From: Scleromitrula shiraiana
Lineage: Eukaryota; Ascomycota; Leotiomycetes; Helotiales; Sclerotiniaceae
NCBI GenBank assembly: GCA_028455995.1
Contig: JABELC010000002.1
Location: forward strand, 2,232,001-2,296,000
Length of the DNA: 64,000 nt
Reading direction: 5' to 3'
The notes beneath the pieces are model-generated. The model did no database searches, was not told where the DNA came from, and worked only from the letters and a program-made list of their open reading frames with translations. The position numbers and the translations under genes are program-made. Below are positions 10,612 through 21,982 of the stretch, one piece after another (the first letter of the stretch is position 1; each line of letters opens with the position of its first letter).

Positions 10612-11355
10612 GTGATCTGAATGGAATGGATGGAGAGAAGAGATGAAGTTCTAGCATTTGATGGGTTTGGTAGGATTGGAATGTGTAAGATATTAATTAT
10701 CGCTATGGGTGGATAGTCGCATACATGTGTGTTGATGATGGTGATGATCGAGCTTGTCAATGGCGATTGGCGGTTGGCGTTTATTATGCATATCTAGGTG
10801 CGATGCGAATTCGGCGGGAACATATATATTGAGAGTAGGCAAAAAGAAATCTTTGATAGCATGGCGGCGTTGAGTCGTTGAGTCGGTCATTCAGCTGTGA
10901 TCTGTCTGATTGAATAAATAAAAAGACTTGATACCCTGCTACTGTCTGTCATTGTTCATTTCAATCGCATTACACAAATCACTTCATGCGATTTGTGTCA
11001 CCTTCTCATTCATATACCTGTTTGTAATGGGTTCTGTTTACTGCATATTGACTTGTCGACTCATTAATCATTTTGTGTGAACTAATGAATATCTTAAATG
11101 CTGTATTGAGTTGAGGTTCGATCTATGGTATCCCTGTCTATCTACCCGTCCATCTATCATGCATATCGAGGGCAAATGAATCCCTTGCTCCATATGTAAC
11201 GTATAATATTCGTACAATCTATACAACCCAACGCCACGCCAAATGCAAATCAAACACCATCAACATCAACATCCAGTTCTATGCATTCACTAGACAGATT
11301 GTGCCACGCCACTTCTTGCGGCTGCCATTGGCAATATATTCCTTCTCTTACTCAC
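10612..11355. other. Convergent intergenic region (3' UTRs)
   Basis: About 740 bp between the convergent nucleoporin and carrier genes. Only short, low-quality frames are present. A short repeat ATTCATTT-like/TCACAAAT motif near 10970-11000 is not a convincing element. Confidence 0.45.
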
Positions 11356-12487
11356 TCAAGGAAGCGTCCTCATAACCCCCTCAAACGCCACCAGAGCCAC
11401 TGCATTCGCCGGAAATGCCCTCAAGAAACACGGTAGAAAACCTCTCCAAAAACCCCTCCATCCATTCTCCCTATACACCGCCCGTGCCGCATCCTTCCAT
11501 CGCGGAAACCTCCTCACACCATCGTTTAACCCGCCCGCTAGAGGATCTGTCATAATACGCTGCTTAATCACATCACTCGGATAACTCGTCATCCAAAAGA
11601 CCTGAGCACTAAGACCACCGGCCCAGAAATTCACAGCTGGCGTGCTAAGCGATGTTTTCTCCGTCAACAACCGCGTGAAGACGTCGTAACTACCCCACCA
11701 GAAGAAGAAAAATGATCGGAAGAATAGGGTGGCTGATAAGCCGTGATAAAGACCTGGAATTCCGTGGTAGCGATATATTTTGCGCGCGCAGTCAATGGGA
11801 CCGCTATATAGACGTTCGGATTTTACACTTGAATATTGAATTTGCAGCCGTGCTTTTAGATGTTCGACGGGGGCGGCAATAAAGCTTACTGTTGCACCGG
11901 CCATTACACCAGCGAGAGCGTGGCCGATAGAGGGGAGTTTGTGGAGTTCGTTGGAAGGCAGAGGAAGATCTCGTTGCGCGAAACTGGATGGCGAGGCGCT
12001 CATTCGATCGGGGTTGAAGAGTGTGCGATGTAGGAATTTGCGGTAGAATGTTAGGGATCCGAGCATGATACTATCCATAAACACCCAGCCTACTAGAGGG
12101 GGGGTGGCTCCCTTGTAGAGACCGGTGAACCCCTCATTACGGAGGGTTTGCATAAGACATTGCAATGGACCAGAAAATCGAGTTGCATCTGAAGTTTGGA
12201 GTCGAACTTTAATGGTATCGAATGGATGACCAACTATTGTTCAGATTGAAAGTCAGTATTGTATTTGATTGATTGATTTTCAATATTTGCAGGCCAATTG
12301 ACCATGAAAGATTAAGTTGTGTTACTCGAAAGCTTGAGAACTAACCAGTCAATTTGGATACACCACTGAATATACCAGCAACAAAACCTCTATAATTTTT
12401 TGCATCTCTCTTCTCCGCCACCTTGTCATTCATGTCTCCTACATGTGGCAAATCCCTCAGCGTAGTGGGTTGCGTTGTCGTGGCCAT
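11356..12487 (-). CDS. Mitochondrial carrier (SLC25) protein, YMC1/ORT1-like clade
   Basis: Exons 12487..12346 and 12233..11356 encode 339 residues. Three SLC25 signature motifs are visible: HPFDTIK near residue 50, APVEHLK in the middle and YPSDVIK near residue 255, each starting a ~100-residue repeat. The second signature, APVEHLKARLQ, resembles the PVEH form seen in Ymc1/Ort1-type carriers of amino or organic acids. This supports an inner-mitochondrial-membrane metabolite exchanger, but the substrate cannot be read from sequence. The insertion between the first two repeats (MSASPSSFAQRDLPLPSNE) is longer than usual. The single intron interrupts V-G-H-P just before the first signature. Confidence 0.9.
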
Positions 12488-13081
12488 TGTTCCAGGCCTA
12501 GTTCAAAAATTCTCCTTCTGTATGCAAACATGAGTTTTGGAATTTGCAGACCGATCTGATTCTGATGTCTGATCGGAGGTTCTCTCAAACCTCTATATGG
12601 TAGGGTAACTCATAGAAAGGATATTGCTTGATCTTTATTTTCCTTATTCTTGCGAAGTTATAGAAGTTTGACCCTTCTATCGCAGGATTCTTTTATATTT
12701 AGAACATTGGAAGTTTTGATTGGATGGATTGGAAACAAATAATGATGACGAGTTGAAGCTTCAATCAATCAATCCACTTGTGATTCATTTGGCGAGCTTT
12801 AACTTCACTTCTTCATGAATCAGCCTTTTTTTTTCCCTTATCAGATAGATTACATAATACGCTATGGAGCATTAGGGAGTCAATGCCAATATTACATAAT
12901 ACAAGCACAACTACAACTAGTGAGAGACATCAAAGTGGGGGGACTTTCCCCCCCTTTTAATTGTGATGTTATTTTCGGATAAATCCTTAGACCTTCGTGT
13001 TAGATTCTATCTCGGGTCCACATTGCATATTGTAAAATTGTATCTTAATATTATACAATTAGATGATTGTAGCAAATATAC
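12488..13081. promoter_or_regulatory. Carrier promoter and start of decayed AT-rich region
   Basis: About 600 bp. The 3' part of the carrier promoter is followed by AT-rich sequence, a G-run/C-run hairpin candidate near 12936-12955 and an element at 12961-13045 that is related to the GT8 promoter 3.6 kb downstream. No gene is supported. Confidence 0.45.
12961..13045 (+). repeat. Diverged direct repeat, copy 1 (matches GT8 promoter)
   Basis: The stretch with TCGGAT, ACCTTCGT, TTA and TCTATCTC followed by ACATT aligns with 16573-16650 with a few substitutions and 1-3 nt gaps; roughly three quarters of positions agree by eye. Here it is not followed by a GT8 start codon. Confidence 0.6.
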
Positions 13082-13988
13082 TTACTCAATATGAGGAAAC
13101 CAACTTGGCCAATGTACAGTTTCATATGTATTCTCAATCCTATTGATAAAGACGCCATCGCCAGCCTCGTCTGCGTACTCGACGAATAGGACTTTCTCAA
13201 TGCTCATCCACCGGAGGATGTTAATCCAATGCTGCCAGAATCGCGACCAATGCCACTCTTCACGTGGGACGACACAATCAAGGGGTGAATGATTATGTCT
13301 AGTCACTATGGCACCGTTTTGAATGTCGCTGATGTTGAATTGAGATGAGATAGTTATCGAGGCATGAAGAACACCGTCCGTCTTATTCCGATCCCGAAAC
13401 AGTCTTTTTAATGTTTTCGCTCGAATCCAAGACAACGTATTGATTTTTAACGAGATGCAGCAATTACTTTGCGTTCAAAGGGACCAGGCAATCTGGATGA
13501 TCCGCAGTCTTGAGCACAAAGCCTCCAGCATTTGCAAAGAGAGCATGTATCATTTCCCACTCCTCGATTCTAGCCTCTTTGAACTTTTTGAGTGATTGCT
13601 TCGCTGCTTGCCATTGCCCCCATACTGCTTGTAGAATAAATTCAGGCCCAAGGAAACCAAGAGCCGTAAGCCACAATCTTCGAAATATACCCTCAAAGAT
13701 AGTCTCGTCTGAAGCCGGAATATTCAGACAAAGTATTGACCAGGAACATAGTATCATAACAGAAGCACAATTACAAATTATATCAAGACTGCCTCGTCCA
13801 TTTGGGCTTTGAGTCCATCCTGAACTTGTTGCGCTGCTGATGTTGTTGGAGTTCATAGCCATGGCATTAGTGGTCGCATCTTTTTCAACTATTGAGGTCA
13901 TATGGCCTGTGGGTAGGGAATCAGAAGTATTGTATAAGATTAATAGTATAAAGAAAATCGCATACGTATGGAGTCTTGAGTACATCAT
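13082..13988 (-). pseudogene. Broken fungal membrane-protein gene of unknown function
   Basis: The frame 13988..13464 starts with a signal peptide (MMYSRLHTYAIFFILLILY). It continues with a fungal predicted-membrane-protein core: SGWTQSPNGRGSLDIICNCA, the hydrophobic WLTALGFLGPEFILQAVWGQW and HALFANAGGFVLK. This family is common in Pezizomycotina and uncharacterised. Directly after LNAK there is a TAA, and the frame then continues with the expected family-like LLHLVKNQYV, so the stop looks like a CAA-to-TAA nonsense change. Beyond it the match shifts frame (DRNKTDGVLH at 13370-13410), and 13082-13360 is open but unrecognised. A real short secreted product ending at 13464 cannot be excluded. 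Confidence 0.55.
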
Positions 13989-14896
13989 AACAGTACAGTC
14001 ATTGAATGTGAAATGAGATTGTATGTTCCGAACGACGAAGGCTCTTAAATCGTGCCAGTAAAGAAGATTAAGATTCCATCCACCACAGGTCTAAAAGAAC
14101 AACCTGTTGATTTCGAGTAACCATAACGCATAACAGATAGGGATAAAACATTTCCAGAGGCGCAAGTTGCTATAAACAGAGAATCTGCACTCCAAAATAT
14201 ATGCATCCAATAAGGACAGTTCTCCAGATTTGGAGGATTCAGATTGAGGTCCAGCTATGGATGTGTTGAGTCCCGTTTCATGCAAGACATCATGGCTGAT
14301 CAGCGATGGTTCTGAGAGAGCATTAGATAATAATCATTGAGCAGAAAACCACTTTCGCAAGCATCTAGCGCTGAAAATTAATGCTGGGCACAGGATAGGG
14401 TAGGTCTGGAAGTTCCCATCTTCGTCAACAGGACACGGATATTACTCTATAGAGTCACAGGAGATTCAAGACATTATCCTGCAAAAATCGCCAAGGTATG
14501 GATGGATATTACCCAGTAATTCGGCGGAAGAAACATGAACATTTATCTTTACGTACCTGTTGAGTAACAGGTACCCTTCGGAAGATACTTTCTCTCTTGG
14601 GTCTCAAGTCGTGCAAGTGGTGAAAGTTTTGGCGATGCTGAGATGGATATGAGGTGAGGTACGGGTATGCGCATTGCGTATGAACTGAAATGCACCTGCC
14701 TAGGTCTATTAGCCAACCCACGGGAGGATGTGGTGTATTGATTGTTTCAAGATTCCAAAGTTTTTATAGTATCTATTAATATAAGTTGTTATTATTTAGA
14801 TACATGTTTTCGGATTACTACATATCAACTCATTCTATCTGTTGATGAACTCATCTTGCCAACTCTTCCACTGTCATCTTATAACTCATTGCTAAT
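13989..14896. other. Gene-poor interval in decayed block
   Basis: About 900 bp with only short open frames. A 64-residue frame at 14091-14285 (minus) ends in a hydrophobic stretch but has no recognisable relatives. I see nothing further that can be supported. Confidence 0.4.
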
Positions 14897-15205
14897 ATGA
14901 ATTCGGAGCCGGAGGCCAAAGCGAATTTGTGGAGTACAATCAATAAATACTCTGCGATGCGTGCGTTTGAGCGGTTCACAGTCAGATCGATCAGCTCAAT
15001 ATTTACTGATGCCGGCTTTACCGATGTGAAAAGGGAAGATCTCACCATACATGTGACACCAATGGTCCGGTTCTTCTTCGTATTGGCATATATCCCATAT
15101 CTATTGATACCAGCTTTGGGTCTTCAGAAATACTTTATAAACACCATGGCCGGGGTGGAGGGGTGGAGGGGTCGAAATAATATCAAGTACGTAGTGATTG
15201 ATTAG
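14897..15205 (+). pseudogene. C-terminal remnant of a SAM-dependent methyltransferase
   Basis: The frame reads like the last ~100 residues of a fungal class I methyltransferase with membrane-associated C-terminus: FERFTVRSISSIFTDAGF, a FTDVKREDLT strand, the hydrophobic FFFVLAYIPYLLIPALGLQK and NTMAGVEGWRG. The SAM-binding N-terminal half is absent. An in-frame stop lies 12 nt upstream and the preceding sequence does not encode motif I. The piece therefore looks like a truncated relic rather than a functional enzyme. It sits in AT-rich DNA next to a repeat array. Confidence 0.65.
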
Positions 15206-15719
15206 TGGGACGAAACCAAAGGAGACCAGGGAGTTAAAGTGAGATGGCAGACATAAAGTGGACCAAAGTAGTCCCACCAGATGCACGGGCTAGTTCATGA
15301 TCTAATATCTATCTATATCCTGGTGGATGATACTATCTATCTATACATCTATATATTTTTTCCCCCTAGAATGGACGAAGACGAATTCGATTTTACACTA
15401 CGTCGGTAGTTGTAACAACTGGGTTTAGGAAATGAGAAGAAGTTGACATCTAAAGCTATCTCTCAATCCTTTTGTTGTAGTATGTAGTATCAAGTCATAC
15501 ATGCACTAATAATTCACACAATATCTTTATATTAGAATTTTGGCTACTGTACTAGTTTTCCATTTTCAATTGAACAATTAGAGAGGTTTAATCTCAGGCT
15601 TTTAATATCGAATACTCGAGTAAAGGTATAACAATTGTTTAAAATCACAATAGATAATGTAACATTTCGATCAAAAATTGAACATCAAACGAAGTTCAAT
15701 CAATTTCTCTGGTAGCTAG
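15206..15719. other. AT-rich non-coding interval
   Basis: No gene is supported. It contains several short ATCTATCTATA-type runs at 15302-15360 and leads into the tandem array. Confidence 0.45.
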
Positions 15720-16500
15720 CCTCTTTGATACAAAAAGAGAGATTTTATTATGAGTTTATTTAATTATTATTTTTGCCTTGAAACAGAGTTCATTACGTTA
15801 ATGTTTTATAAGAATTATAATATATTTTTGAAATAGTTTATTGATTAGAATTTATAGTTTTTTTTATTGTATAAGGATTATAGTAAAGAAAAAATAGTGT
15901 ATTAGATAGAGTAGTATCTAATCTGCCAGTGATATCTACTAGTATCTCGTTTTTGTTTTGAAACAAAAGTTAATTACGCTAATGTTTTAGAAGAATCTTA
16001 AAGCATGGATTAGAATTTATTGTTTTTTTTTATTATACGAGTATTATTAGTAAAGAAAAAATGGTGTATTAGATAAAGTATCTAATCTGATACTAGTATC
16101 TATTTAATTCTCATTTTTCCCTTGAAACAAGGTTTATTACACTAATGTTTTAGAAGAAGAAGAATCTTAGCATATTTTTGAAATAATTTATTAGATAGAA
16201 TCTATTGTTTTTTATTTATATGAGTATTAATAGAGAAGAGGCGGTATATCAACTTGAAAATACCTGATCTGATATCTATTCAATTATCTCTTCTCCGAGT
16301 CTTTGATACAAAAAAAAGAAGAGATTTTATTGCAAATCTACTCATTTCTCAGGCTCGTTTTTGCCTTAAATCAAAGATTATTACGCTAATATCTTGGGAA
16401 AATCTTGGCATATGTTTAGAGTAATTTATTGGCTAGAAAGTTATCACGTGAGTACTGATAGAGAAGCGGCGGCGTATCAGGGGACCTATCGGGAGTATTA
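15720..16500 (+). repeat. AT-rich diverged tandem repeat array (about four units)
   Basis: A core TTTTGCCTTGAAACA...ATTACGCTAATGTTTTAGAAGAATCTT recurs at 15771, 15951, 16115 and 16359. Each core is followed by a T-run, a GAGTATTA-like stretch, a GTGTATTAGATA / TATCTAATCTG segment and a CTATTTAATT end. Spacing is 180, 164 and 244 bp. Units 1 and 4 are also preceded by CTTTGATACAAAAA-AGAGATTTTAT, which the inner units lack and which accounts for the longer last interval. The units carry many substitutions and no open frame, so the array is old and non-coding. Origin as decayed miniature transposons or a duplicated promoter-distal segment is possible. Confidence 0.8.
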
Positions 16501-16572
16501 TAGAATTCTTATCTAACCAATCACTTGGTGCACCAGGGGATTTTCAAAACTCACTTTCTTCTCTAGACTTCT

Positions 16573-16650
16573 TCGTGATATCGTCGGATGAATTCCTAAA
16601 CCTTCGTTTTAAATTTTCTATCTCTAGGTATACATTTCTGGAAAATGTCA
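16573..16650 (+). repeat. Diverged direct repeat, copy 2 (GT8 promoter and start)
   Basis: This is the partner of 12961-13045. It contains TCGGATGAATTCCTAAACC, CTATCTCTAGG and ACATTTCTGG and runs up to the GT8 ATG at 16645, so it overlaps the core promoter and 5' leader of that gene. Confidence 0.6.
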
Positions 16651-17735
16651 AACACTGAGCGAGTCACCGAGTCAAAGAGGGGTAAGTCGAATCAATTAAA
16701 CTTCCAATTTTCGAGTCCCTTACTCGTGAATTACAACCTTAACTAATACTGCATCATCTAGTCTGGACTACCCTCATCACTAATACTGCTTATCTCTCCG
16801 GTCTCCTCACCCTCGATTATTCCCTCAAGAAACATAATTCTAAATATCCCCTCATCGCTCTATATACCGATGCCTTCCCACCAGAGGGACACGCCGCTCT
16901 AGAAGCGCGTGGAATTCCCAAACAGCGCATCGAATACTTACTTCCCAAGGCTGGAAAAGATTATTCTAATGATCCGCGTTTTTACGATTGCTGGAGTAAA
17001 CTTGCTCCCTTCAGTTTAGTTGAATATGACCGAGTGGTTCAATTGGATAGCGATATGTTAGTTTTGCAAAACATGGATGAATTGATGGATTTGGAATTGG
17101 ATGCGCCAGAGGTTGGAGGAAGAGGAGATAGAGTATTTGCTGCTGGTCATGCATGCGTCTGCAATCCATTGAAGAAGAAGCATTATCCTACTGATTGGTA
17201 TGTGGAATTGGCTTCTCTCGTCTATCACATATTTTCGAAACTAACAAGCATCGCTTTTAGGGTCCCTGAAAACTGCGCATTCACATCCCAACATTCCACT
17301 CCAGAAGTCGCACAAACTACAGGCCCAGCACCTAACACTTCCCCTCTTGGATTCATGAACGGCGGTCTCCAAGTTGTTAACCCATCATCCACCATTTACC
17401 AACTCATCCTAGACTACCTATCCTCCGATGCGCCCATCAATCTCGATTTTGCTGATCAATCCCTCCTAGCAGATCTTTTCAAGGATCGCTGGGTTCCTCT
17501 CCCATATATTTATAACGCATTGAAGACGTTGAGATGGGACGGAGTGCACCCTCAAATCTGGAGAGATGATAAGGTTAAGAATATTCATTATATCTTGGCA
17601 CCAAAACCATGGAATGAGATGGATGAGCAAGGTAACTTCATTGGAAAGGATGAGACCCATTCATGGTGGGTTAATTCGAATCAGGAGAGATTGAGGGGGG
17701 AGAAGGAGAGGGGGATTGCTGTGGATGGCTTTTAG
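16645..17735 (+). CDS. Glycosyltransferase family 8 protein
   Basis: Exons 16645..16681, 16762..17197 and 17261..17735 give 315 residues. The order VWTTLITNTAYLSGLLTLDY, then YDRVVQLDSDMLVLQNMDEL with the GT8 DxD motif (D-S-D), then GFMNGGLQVVNPS and the distal HYILAPKPW is that of glycogenin/galactinol-synthase-like GT8 enzymes. They are metal-dependent retaining transferases using UDP-sugars. No signal peptide or membrane segment is visible, so it is probably cytosolic. The acceptor is unknown; autoglucosylation as in glycogenin cannot be assumed. Intron 2 (63 nt) keeps the frame without a stop, so retained transcripts would add 21 residues, but the spliced DW|VPENCAFTSQ fits the family better. 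Confidence 0.88.
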
Positions 17736-18466
17736 GTTGTAAATACTTCCTAGCATTAGATATTATACTTTTCAAAATAGAACACACTGATTTAGAACCA
17801 AAACAAATTCCTCGACAGTCCGGATGCATTTATCTGGGTGTTGATGGGCGCTAGCTTCTCATCTAAAGAGCTCATCCAAATTATGGACTCTTTATCCAAA
17901 CTATTGCAATCTCTCCCAATACAACAAACCCGAAACACCTATCGACATGATTCCTTGCTGAATAATCAAACCTTTCAATCCAATGTATTGAATAGAAGTA
18001 CACGGTTATTATGAAATCAATACGAATAATAGGACGTCTTTAATTACATTTCTCTTAGTAAAAGTAAAGGTGGTTCATGAATCAATACACCCCCCTAGTG
18101 CGATTATTGCCCTGCCCTACTACCCTACCATATCGAGCGTATATAGTCAAATCTGTTAGTAAGATATTATACAAGAAGCACTAATTACTTCTTGTACTAT
18201 GTACTAGGGATTATACTTAAAAATGGTGGTACTGTGTAAAAAGGACTCTCTTGGCCTCCAAGTCATGCAAGATGCGGCGTAATCAAACTCCATACCATGG
18301 TTCGCTAATGCATGAAATATCCATCCATGATAATTATCTCTTCGGTGAAATTTTGAAGATACCGATACTGATAATGCCTAACATAGCATAAGCTTCCAAT
18401 TAGAACATATATATATATATATATATAACTCCACTCGAAGCATGATCTCAGGCCATCCCATCTATC
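17736..18466. other. Intergenic region with TA microsatellite
   Basis: About 730 bp between two plus-strand genes. It holds the GT8 3' flank and esterase promoter. A perfect AT dinucleotide run lies at 18407-18427, 40 bp before the esterase ATG. Confidence 0.5.
18407..18427. repeat. (AT)n microsatellite
   Basis: About ten AT repeats in the likely core promoter of the carboxylesterase gene. Confidence 0.95.
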
Positions 18467-20663
18467 ATGGCAAGCACAACACTGCGTAATCAATTGGCTG
18501 TAATTTTCACCATTTCCGTCCTTACGATCGGTCTTCTCTACTATTGGCGTTTTCAATACTCGCCCCAGAATGGCGAAGTAATGACGACTCCAATACCCGT
18601 GACACCCGAAAAAACACCTGACCATGTCATACCTATCAACAATGAGAATGAGAACCTGATAGAAATATCAATTTCACCTGTATACACCTATACTACTAAT
18701 CCAGAAGAAGATTTCTCCACCCCCTCATCATCATTAACATCAACATCAACCAAAATGGCACCCTCTTCCCGTCCAACCGTGACCATTCCCCAAGGAACCT
18801 TCATCGGCAAACAAACAAAGAACTATCCCCAACCCCTCGAAGAATTCCTCGGAATCCCCTACGCATTACCACCCACAGGAACCCAGCGATTTAAACCCCC
18901 TATGCGCATACCCACAAATCCCACATCCACATCCACAGCCGAAATATTCGACGTCAGCACCCCCGCCCCAAGATGTATATCCGGACCGCATAACGAACCC
19001 CAAAGTGAAGATTGTCTCCATCTAAACATTTACCGACCCATCATTACACCTCCTCCGAAAAATTCCACTCAGACAAATCCTAATCTCCCAGTATTAATCC
19101 ATATCCACGGCGGAGCCTTCAATTTCGGGTATGCAGATGATCGGGAAATAGCCTCATTAGTAGGATGGTCCGATGAACCTATTCTCGCGATTACATTCGA
19201 GTATCGAGTAGGAGCTTTGGGATTTTTGCCGTCAAAGTTGATGGCGGAATCGGAAGAGGGGTTGTTGAATTTGGGGTTGAGGGATCAGAGGTTGTTGTTT
19301 GAGTGGGTTAGGGAGAATATCGGGCTGTTTGGGGGTGATGTAGATAATGTTACTTTGATGGGACCGTCGGCTGGGGCTCATTCTGTGAGTTTGTTTTATA
19401 CTTTTTTTATGCTTTGTTTGGGGATTTGGCTTTCTTTTCTGTTGTAGTCGGTGTTTAAATGGTTCAACTACTGTGATATGATTGTTTGTCCCTTGGATGA
19501 ACAATTCCTGACCTTCAATTGGAATTTGCATGATGCAGAAATATACCTAATATCTACAGATCGGCCACCATCTAATGTATAACGATGGAACCGCACCACT
19601 CTTCAACAAAGTAATTATCGAATCTGGGGGTCCCACCGCCCGCGCCATCTACTCATACGACCACCCCCTCCACGAAACGCAATTTTCTGAATTCCTCTCG
19701 CATCTCTCCCTATCCAACATCCCGACCTCCAAAATCCTCGCCAAATTGCGATCTCTACCTGTATCCGACATAAAAGCCGCATCCGAAGCCATCTTCAACA
19801 CCTACGACCCTTCACTGCGCTGGCCCTTCCAACCCTGCATCGATGGCCCCAATGGTCTAATACCCCACCCGCCAATCCAATCGCTCCTCAATAACACCTA
19901 CCATCACATCCCCATTCTTCTAGGCTACAACACAAACGAAGGGTCCCTCTTCGTACCATCCGACGTCTCGACCTCCGACTCCTTCATCGATTTCTTCCAC
20001 ACTCTCCTCCCCACCCTCTCACCCTCAGATCTCTCCACCCTATCCCCCCTCTACCCAGACCCGGAATCCAAACCCAATTCTCCATACACGTTTCCCCATG
20101 CCGCGTTGGGAGTTGGGGCGCAATATCAAAGATTAAGTCATGCGTATGCGGATTTCGCTTATATATGTCCTGTTAAACATCTAGCTCATTTTGCAAGCGG
20201 TGAGTATGCATCTTCTTTTTCTTCTTCTTCTCCATTTACTTCAGGAAATACAAACGCTTCATCGACATCGACACCAATCTATCTCTACGAATTCGCACTC
20301 AACAGCAGTGTTCTCCATGGTGCGGCCCACGGCGATCAATACCCGTTTCCAGTTTTCTCGTCCAAAGTCACCACAGGGGAGTCAGAGACGATTAAGGAGA
20401 TTGCGAGAGCGATGCATGGGTATTGGAGTTCGTTTATTATTTCGAAAGAGGGGGATCCGAATTTGGTGAAAGGGAAAGAGGAGGAGAGGGTTAGGTGGGA
20501 GAGGTATTTCGAGGGGGGTCAGAGACGGAAGATGGTTTTTGGGAGGGGCAATTATGAGATGGCGGGCGGCGAGGACAAGGGCGTTGTGGCTCAGATAGAG
20601 GGTGAGGAGGTTGGGGGGGCTTGTAGGTTTTGGTGGGATAGGGTTGGGTTGTGGGAATTTTGA
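18467..20663 (+). CDS. Type-B carboxylesterase with N-terminal membrane anchor
   Basis: Exons 18467..19384 and 19560..20663 encode 673 residues. Residues 9-28 (LAVIFTISVLTIGLLYYW) form a signal-anchor, followed by a Thr/Ser/Pro-rich stalk to residue ~100. The alpha/beta-hydrolase body shows the oxyanion HIHGGAFNFG, the SEDCLHLNIYRP strand, the nucleophile elbow GPSAG (Ser ~302), the acid in GYNTNEGSLF and the histidine in HGAAHGDQYPF. These are the features of the COesterase family. The product is probably a type II membrane or secreted esterase of unknown substrate. The intron lies right after the nucleophile region (AHS|IGHH). A later ATG at 18752 (MAPSSRP) would give a cytosolic form without the anchor. 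Confidence 0.9.
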
Positions 20664-21982
20664 TCTTATATTATTTTGTTTTGTATGGCGCGAAAGGAGG
20701 CGGGGAGATAATCGGATCAAATAACGGCAAGTCGTATAATATTTGTTAATGGATGTACAAATGATATTGAATCTAGATGCAGCTAGAGTCGTTTTTGGTT
20801 TGAGATGAGATTTTGAAAATGGCTTTTTGCTTCTCTGGATTCAATCGGTTGTTTGTTCAAATGCATACCAAATTGTTTCTATATCATTTTGGTTGTCATG
20901 CTCCTCATTGAGATTTATAGCAAGATATTATAAAGATGTTTTTAAGGATTGTAGATGCTCGTTGGATGGGTTGATGATACTGCAAAGAAAGCATTGAAAG
21001 AAGAGATAAACAGCGAGTTGAATCAGTAGACAGGGATATTTCGTAGGACAAAAAGCATTCCCTATTAATCTGCTATGCATAAAAGAACATTCGATGGCGG
21101 AAGAATATGACTTGGAGGTTTAGAGTATATGCCATACCGGGCCGCATATTCTGTTCGAGCAGATTGATAGAAAGAACATAGAGATATCGTAAACGAATCA
21201 ATCGACAGTTACGGAGAATTAAATTCCACAAAAAATTATCACTTTGACAATTGTATTTTAAATATACGAAATTATGAAATTATGCCCCTGACTTATGGAA
21301 CTTCCATGATGTGATGGAAGTTCAAATACATTGTTAGCAATAACTTGATACGCCTACTAGCAATAGTTGTTAACCTGGTGTAATCGAGATAAATATTGAA
21401 ATATCTGTGACGGCAGCTCCGTTTTGACAGCTTTCACTTGGTATTTGGATATTTGAAATAGAAGATAATCCATAACGAACATATCTTTGGTAACGACAGT
21501 GTTTGTCTGGTAGTTGCTTAGCGATTAGATTGCCAGTGAATTGTTCACAACAGAGCAAATGCCTTTATTTTTCCGCCACATAACCTCAGTTTACCTCAAC
21601 TTAAACACGAAGAAGATCAAAAATATAACAAAGAAATGTCAAAGTAAATCAGTGATATGACAGTTACATAGCCTCGAGCGCCAGCCTAAGCTGCGCAAGT
21701 AAACAAGCGCGCGACAAAAGAAAAATACCCATCTGTTTAGACCCGACCTAGACGTCCATAGGTCATAGGTCATCGGCCATGAACTTCACGTGCGACTTGC
21801 TAAGATTTCTATAATCAGGCCCACGAAATACATTATCAACGATATGTACTCGTGCCTAGACATACCATACGGGTGATACCTAGCAATCGAATTCCCATCC
21901 ACCGACACCAAGCTAGCCATGCACACGACAGCAAACCTACAACGACTAAGAGGTATAAAAACACCAGCTAGAACGACGAAAT
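20664..21982. other. Large intergenic region
   Basis: About 1.3 kb. Only short frames without recognisable content are seen. It includes AT-rich stretches near 21220-21300. Nothing else is supported. Confidence 0.45.
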
